Assembly (NCBI RefSeq): GCF_965363235.1
Contig: NC_134848.1
Span: 59,606,181-59,670,180 of the forward strand
Length of the DNA stretch: 64,000 nt
Direction of reading: 5' to 3'
From: Mytilus galloprovincialis
Lineage: Eukaryota; Mollusca; Bivalvia; Mytilida; Mytilidae
Part shown: positions 57,566 through 64,000 of the stretch, piece by piece
Layout: each line of letters starts with the position of its first letter
Numbering within the stretch: position 1 is the first letter of the stretch
Position numbers and translations under genes: made by a program
The notes under the pieces: generated by a model
Database searches by the model: none
What the model was told of the DNA's origin: nothing
What the model saw: the letters and a program-made list of their open reading frames with translations, nothing else

Positions 57566-58256
57566 GGTTAACTTAAATATTGTTGGGGTTGGAAGAAGTT
57601 ATTGTATATTCATTGAAATTGAAATTACAAAATCACACGAACAATATCCATGATTTCATTTTAAATCATAAAGGTAAGTACCAACACCTCTTTGCCAAAA
57701 TATACTGATCCTTTTTTTTTTTTTACAGAAGTCAATTCAAATGTCCCACTCATTTGACAACATGGCCCATTATTTTTTAAAATGGCCCATTGAATTTATT
57801 TTTGAGCGGCCCTGGGCCCATAGTGAAAAAAACCTTCCAGATCACTGCGTCAGATGCAATGTTCTGAAGGAAGACAACTCTTTTCGTCAAAACAAACGAG
57901 AAAAAAACATGAAAATTACTCATAACTTTTTTGAAAGGTCGGTGACATACACTTTTTTGGCTTTTTTTTTTAAGAGTACACATGGCACTTTCCTTCTTGA
58001 AATTATTATGAAGAAGTCACTGGTAGATATTTTTTAATACTGGAAAAGTTTTTCATTTTAACGTTTTATTTTTGGCGGGAATGAAATAAATCATATTTTT
58101 AAAGATCAAAACAATATGAGTCTTAAACTCTTGAACCTGTATTTGATAGATACAAATCTACTGTTTAACGTGAAACAAGAATTATGCATGTAGGTTTGAT
58201 ATAAAGGATTTTTGGAGAGTTTATATAACATTAACAAGCAAATATTATGTTAATAT

Positions 58257-58716
58257 GGGGACGGAGTCCCCAATAACAGTAGAAAATTCAATAAAAAAAA
58301 AATACGGGAAAATTTCCCGAATTTTTCATTGTACTAATGAACTCAAAATCGTTCAATTTTTTTTTTTGTCGTGTTTTGAAATCCCGGACCTGCGCAGAAA
58401 TGTACAATGTACTTCCTTTTTCCGGTCTCGTTTGTATGAAACTTTGAGTAAAATATATATATATCAGTCTAGTATAAAATAGGAAGGAACGCGCAATACC
58501 AATTTCATTTTTAATAATTCCTTGATATGAAAAAATGTTACCTAATGATAGCGTTTCTTTGTTTACATTGCATATGACGTCATAATTTAAATAACGTCAC
58601 AACTAAATCCCTAACAACAGAACCAAAATCGGAAACGTTACGGTATTTCCGTTTCTTTTTTTTTTAAACAAATATTTAAGTTACAAAAAAATAATTCATA
58701 CAGACTTCGTCCCCAT
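58257..58716. mobile_element. Inverted-repeat element with ATGGGGACG ends, 460 bp
   Basis: The left end ATGGGGACGGAGTC and the right end GACTTCGTCCCCAT are inverted (13 of 14). The interior is AT-rich with no gene. Target duplication is not clear. Confidence 0.65.
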
Positions 58717-58719
58717 TTA

Positions 58720-60690
58720 CAGGTAATGCCTGCCTCATATTATTCGGGAAAACACGAAACTGAGGTTGCTATAACGACAAAACTAAGTCGGTGACCCCCA
58801 ATTTTTTTCATCAAATTTTGTTCCTCAAATCATGAAATGCTTTCACACAAAATTTTAAGGAAAAATAACTGGTAGAAATAAATAGGCTGTTTGGTCTTTA
58901 AAAAGCAGGTCACTTGTGTCATGATAATGGCTTAATTTAGCATGATTAGTTTTATGGGTATTAGAAACACACCTACCTGATAAAAGTGTACTTTTTTAGT
59001 GTTATATTATATATCCATTGTCATATACCTTGTAATTTATGAGCCAAAAAACCAGAACAATACTTTTCATAAAAACCGGAAGTTTACTTCACATATGGAA
59101 AATGAAATCAATGACGGATAAAATTCCGAAAATTACAATTAGCATTCGGGCTTTATTAAAACTTTGCACAGACTTACCTATCTCATTAAAGCCAAACTTA
59201 CCAGCGTCTTATTCTTCATTTTCTCGGGAAAAACAGGCTCTCCGAGAGCGAATCATTTTCCCCGGTCTTGTCCATACTGTACTGTTGTCAGTTAATTAAT
59301 GATGAAATTTAAAAAAAAATATTGCTAATTCACTCATAGAGTCTTAAATGTAGTAACTCTGCTAGCCGTCCGTTGTTAATTTTTGTATCATTGTCATTTT
59401 GCTAAGTTTCTTCTGATACCTTTTCTGACATCAGACCGTAATAAAGTGGTAAGAGGGGAAAATTCTTAAATACTGCACGCTTTTGTTATTTGTATATATG
59501 TTTCTCGGTCCCCATAGAGAGCAACAATGGGTTAGCAGTTGGTGGATAAACAAGCACGAATCCGTCCATTTAAAAAGGGATGCCGGGTTCCAACACATGC
59601 AAGTCGTATACACAAGGGGGTACAATTGAATGTCATAATACAAAATCCCGGATTAGTTGTCTTGTTCTTCTTGTTATTAAATTTTGCTGTTACAGAATGA
59701 AATTATTTTAATTAAATTAATCAACGTATAATCCTTATGCAAAGCTCTGAATCCTTGCTCGTCTTTGACTATACTTTTTTTGAAATATAATAAAAACATT
59801 CAAATAAACTTTTTAAAATATATCTTGAAATTTCTATAAAAACAGTGTCCACCAATATAGCCACTACTGGATAATTAGATCATAAGTTAAAAACGCCAAA
59901 AAAAAACAAAAAAAAAAACAAGCCTCATCCTCAATAATAAAGCACAACAAAAACTATTTTAAGAACATAATACACCAACAGCAGCACAAAATAAACCCAA
60001 CATTATGCACCAAATGCAATATGATTAAAATATTAATCCTGTGTACCTTTAATAAATACTAAATGTTTTTTTTCCTTTTTCAAACCTAATGACAAATGTC
60101 AAAAGAGATATATTTCACCAAACTCACAGATACTATCACTTTTTTTTAACAAAATACCCGGAAACGCCATACATAAATGAAATCGCATATATCACTTGGA
60201 TTCCATGACCTGACTTTTGAATGCTGTGACTAAAGTATGATTTGTTGTCGAAGATGGAGATTACCTTTGTGTACTTGTCCATTGCTAATTGCATACTTTT
60301 GGTAAAAGGCATTTGGACTAATGTTGATGTTGTTGGGATCACGTGATAATTGGTAAATAAAAAAAAACACCTCCAAAACTTCAAACGTTTAACATTTAGT
60401 GTAATATATGAGGGCTGGATGGGGTCCCATCAATTCCGTGTACTTTAATTGTATAAACCATGTTCTCTCTTTTTTCTACGCTTCTGTCCATTACTCCTTT
60501 ATATCTTAATGCAAGCACTCACTGATATTAGCTATAGGCAAATATATATACTTGAATTTATGTTTGGAAATACAATGTATATATCGTGTCATTGCTTGTA
60601 ATTAAAAGCAATTAACTCAATAATGTCCAACTTAACCAAACTTTCATGACTAACTCATTGTACTTGATGTTGATTTATATGACTACGTTA
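58720..60690. other. Intergenic, no supportable gene
   Basis: AT-rich sequence. Open frames of 60-90 codons (for example 59039-59299) show no signal peptide, domain or splice context. Confidence 0.4.
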
Positions 60691-60772
60691 ATACACACAG
60701 TACACAAAACACATAGAAACCTAAAGGCTGAGAAACATGAACCACACCAATACTAACACTAAAGTAACTTAT
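60690..60772. repeat. Repeat F leader of the satellite
   Basis: CACACAGTACACAAAACACA, CCTAAAGGCTGAGAAACATG and AACCACACCAA parallel 28550-28610 and part of 62770-62850. Confidence 0.6.
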
Positions 60773-61375
60773 GTGCTGTGGAAGAGTAAGCAGACCTTCT
60801 CTACATGTGCCTCCTACCGCGTCGTCAGTATTACTGACGGTATTGGTGAAAGTAACTCATGTGCTGTGGAAGGGTAAGCAGACCTTCTCTACATGTGCCA
60901 CCTACCGCGTCGTCATTTACAGACGGTATTGGTGAAAGTAACTCATGTGCTGTGGAAGGGTAAGCAGACATTCTCTACATGTGCCTCCTACCGCGTCGTC
61001 AGTATTACTGACGGTATTGGTGAAAGTAACTCATGTGCTGTGGAAGAGTAAGCAGACCTTCTCTACATGTGCCTCCTACCGCGTCGTCAGTATTACTGAC
61101 GGTATTGGTGAAAGTAACTCATGTGCTGTGGAAGGGTAAGCAGACCTTCTCTACATGTGCCACCTACCGTGTCGTCAGTAACAGACGGTATTGGTGAAAG
61201 TAACTCATGTGCTGTGGAAGGGTAAGCAGACCTTCTCTACATGTGCCTCCTACCGCGTCGTCAGTATTACTGACGGTATTGGTGAAAGTAACTTATGTGC
61301 TGTGGAAGGGTAAGCAGACCTTCTCTACATGTGCCACCTACCGAGTCGTCGGTAACAGACGATATTGGTGAAAGG
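60773..61375. repeat. Satellite array, 7 monomers of 86/88 bp with palindromic core
   Basis: Monomers start GTGCTGTGGAAGGGTAAGCA at 60773, 60861, 60947, 61035, 61123, 61209 and 61297. Two types occur: A (88 bp, CTCC, with the perfect palindrome CGTCAGTATTACTGACG) and B (86 bp, CACC, with CGTCAGTAACAGACGG or similar, palindrome broken). The order is A B A A B A B. Identity is above 95% within a type. Confidence 0.95.
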
Positions 61376-61479
61376 AAAACGCAACATATATTTGTTTCTT
61401 AAACATTAATATGACACCGACTTTATTTTTTTTCTTTTTAATCTTAATAATACATACAAACCCTTTTTTAACTGATTTT

Positions 61480-61640
61480 TATAGTTCGTTCTAGCTAGCT
61501 TATGTTGTACTGTTACACCACTGTCCCAGGTTAGGGGGAGGGTTGGGATCCCACTAACATGTTTCACCCGCCACATTATTTATGTATGTGCCTGTCCCAA
61601 GTCAGGAGCCTGTAATTCAGTGGTTGTCGTTTGTTTATGT
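61480..61640 (+). repeat. Fragment of family A-like repeat
   Basis: GGTTAGGGGGAGGGTTGGGA, TCCCACTAACATGTTTCACC and GCCTGTCCCAAGTCAGGAGC match the middle of family A. After that it diverges into TGTAATTCAGTGGTTGTCGT. Confidence 0.65.
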
Positions 61641-63075
61641 GAAAACTAATGTAATTTAATTTAATCAATTACTTTTCAAAATACCCTGTAATCCTGATTA
61701 TTTATAATTACATTCTGATTACAATGATTTTTTAACTGTTTATAGTCAAGAAGTTCACCTTTTTGTTATTTTTATTTGATAAATAGTTTAAATGTAAAGA
61801 TAGTTTGGTTGACTTTATAAAGCATGTTGATTGATTTGTATACTTCAGTAAAAAATAAATTATTGAAAAGTCATCATTATCCTAACAAGAGACATATTAA
61901 TACAATTATATGTCTTTGGCCTTAGTAAAAGATATTGTACATATATTGACAATTTAAAGATGTTCATATATATATTTGATAATAACTGTTATATTCTAGT
62001 AATACTGCTCTTTAACCCTGAATTATTATCGTTTGTTAATATTTTGATGTTTGTCAACTTTGAATTGACAGGTAGATATCCAATTAAGGTTTGTTTTTAT
62101 TGCAATTACCAATTGAGTATATAGCTGTAGGACAATATGTATGATGCAAGATTAATTAGACATTCGAAATTTATCTAATTAACACAAATTAAATTAAAAG
62201 TTGGAAAAAATCTTGTTTAAAATAAGCAAAAATGTTGTATGTATTTGGACTGGACCTGTAAAATGCAATGATTTTTAGTACTTGCATTTTGTTTACAATT
62301 TAATTAAACAATAATTATTCTATAAAAAATTATACATAGATTTTGACTGGTAACAAACCGACCACCGAGGACCATAAGTAAAGGGAATTAGGTTATACGA
62401 CAATGAGAAAACCGAATGATACACATGTGCGAAAGCAAAACTAAGCACAATAAATATATATAAAAAAAATATCCCACACACCATTACCCTTAACAAATAT
62501 AAAACATATTAAAACAACTTCACATTTACAAATTCCTGCAATCGGTACATATACACATACATTTGCTTCATAAGGTACAGTATAGACTGTTTCTGTACTA
62601 TTATTAAGAAAAATACATATATGTTACGTTTTAAACGAAGTGTTACTTGTATGTTGTGTTAGACCAGTGTCACCTTCTGTTTAACTATACTTTTTATACA
62701 TGTTATAAGAGTAGGAAAAGATATTAAAGAAATATTCAAAAATCGGATAGCAACTGCTATGAAAAAAACTGAAAAGACAAATAAAAGTACACAAAACACA
62801 GCATATAAATGAAAGACGGAGCGACACAAACCCCACAAAAAACAGGAAATGATTCCAGGTGCCCAAAAAGGGTAAGCAAAGTCAATACAATGAACATACA
62901 TGCTTGGCATACATGTATATAGGTAATTGGCTTCACTGGTTTGCACTGACCGATCAACCACCATTTCAGCTTTGAAATTACTGTAGTTGTGTCTACTGGT
63001 GTATGGAATTTTAAATTTGATAAATGCTTTTTGTGCTTTTTTGTTAAATATTTGTTTGTTTTGAAATTGTGACAC
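61640..63075. other. Intergenic with repeat remnants
   Basis: About 62770-62860 carries repeat F/C remnants on the - strand (AGTACACAAAACACAGCATA, GGAGCGACACAAACCCCACA). - strand frames of up to 171 codons across 62659-63174 run through these repeats and are not called. Confidence 0.5.
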
Positions 63076-63079
63076 AGTG

Positions 63080-63845
63080 ATGACTGCTGTATACATATTG
63101 TATCTATTTTTCTTATTATGTCTGCTTTGGTCACGTATCGTTGTAAAAATAATGGAATTCGAAGCGGCTGTCATACAAGTGAGAGGTTTAGCGCTATAAA
63201 ACCAGGTTCAATTCACCATTTTCTACATTTGAAAATGCCTGTACCAAGTCAGGAATATATATGACAGTTGTTGGACATTCGTTTGATGTGTTTAATCATT
63301 TGATTTAATTTGCCATTTGATTAGGAACTTTCCGTTTTGAATTTTCCTCGGAGTTCAGTATATTTTTGTGATTTTACTTTTTATAGCAAGAACAGTGGTA
63401 TATATTTGCTGTCGTTCCCACTGCGAATGATTTAGTTCCAATACATCATACACGACCATAAAATAGACTTGATGTGCCATATTACAGTTACGAAACGAAA
63501 CCGACCGATTTGGTTCTTATATATCAACCACACAACAAGCAAAAATGAGTGACCACCGATCTTGTTAATGAACTTATAATGTTAGCAACAAAATGATTTA
63601 TGGAAACAAAAATATTCTGGTCAAGCAGACGACAAGAAAAAGTATTCTGAATCGAAATTTCCTGTTATTAATTACACTTAATAAGTAAAAAGTAAAGTCA
63701 CAAAAATACTGAACTCAATGGAAAATTCAATCGAAAAGTCCCTAATCACATGGCAAAATCAAATGATAAAATACATTAAACGAATGGACAACTGTCATAT
63801 TCCTGAATTAGTACAGGCATTTTCAAATGTAGAAAATGGTGGATG
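63080..63845. repeat. Inverted pair of family B repeats
   Basis: A + strand copy (63080-63400) and a - strand copy (63683-63845) face each other around a roughly 280-bp spacer. Shared text: CCACCATTTTCTAC(A), CCTGTACCAAGTCAGGAATA against TATTCCTGAATTAGTACAGG, and ATTCGTTTGATGTGTTTAAT. Confidence 0.75.
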
Positions 63846-63894
63846 AACCTAATTTTATAGCACTTGTTTATCAAAGGTAGCAAGATTATAATTT

Positions 63895-64000
63895 AGTACA
63901 CCAGAAACGCCCAAATCAAAATAGTTAAGCCAAACAAGTACAAAGTTGGGAACCCAAAATTCCAAAAAGTTGTGCCAAATACGGCTAAGGTAATCAATTT
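63895..64000 (-). repeat. Family D repeat running off the window end
   Basis: CCCAAATCAAAATAGTTAAG, CCAAACAAGTACAAAGTTGG and TTGTGCCAAATACGGCTAAG are the complement of 21795-21890. Confidence 0.75.

Noticed and set aside
59039..59299. 86-codon + strand frame
   Set aside because: No signal peptide, motif or flanking transcription signals. Within chance length for this composition.
62659..63174. 171-codon - strand open frame and overlapping ones
   Set aside because: It runs through family B and repeat F remnants. Several overlapping frames in the same repeat argue against coding.

Overview
The window is eukaryotic nuclear DNA: AT-rich, with short exons in long introns, GT-AG splice sites and a dense load of dispersed repeats, inverted-repeat elements and satellites. 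The gene content (a shell/hemocyte-type secreted tyrosinase, a tandem family of VWA7/hemicentin-type transmembrane proteins) and the repeat families point to a bivalve mollusc, most likely a mussel (Mytilidae). The species assignment is inference from recognition, not from a search.

Layout. (1) 1-1196, + strand: last intron and last exon of a first VWA-type membrane protein gene, whose 5' part lies outside the window. (2) 4713-26138, + strand: a complete paralogue. I could thread 20 exons in consistent phase, giving 991 codons: signal peptide, VWA7-type N-terminal region, vWA domain with MIDAS motif, beta-rich N-glycosylated ectodomain, one TM helix and a short tail. The two genes are a tandem duplication, because the last exon, the last intron and about 1 kb of 3' flank match. 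(3) 26803-27510: an insertion in the 3' flank of gene 2. It is a frameshifted copy of tyrosinase exon 1 ending in an A-run on its sense strand and bounded by 93-bp direct repeats. (4) 38143-32527, - strand: a three-exon secreted tyrosinase of 677 aa with both copper sites. Its second intron holds a nested pair of mobile elements. (5) 48807-47497, - strand: a C2H2 zinc-finger protein of 428 aa with its coding sequence in one exon. (6) 57272-57565, + strand: a compact candidate gene for a 61-aa secreted peptide, next to a GC-richer segment with a CRE and an E-box.

The rest is introns and intergenic DNA filled with repeats: 5'-truncated copies of a retroelement, tRNA-like SINEs, several inverted-repeat (MITE-like) elements with recognisable target-site duplications, minisatellites, and an 86/88-bp satellite whose A-type monomers carry a perfect palindrome (60.77-61.37 kb). 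No rRNA genes, true tRNA genes or CRISPR arrays were seen.

The genes show no operon-like cooperation. The biological themes are a duplicated adhesion or innate-type surface receptor family and a melanin/periostracum tyrosinase. I found no convincing wholly new system. The strongest oddities are the tyrosinase exon retrocopy, the phase-symmetric extra vWA exon lacking its metal-binding Asp, and a 621-bp inverted-repeat element built of GTTCGCACCC-like units inserted in a SINE.
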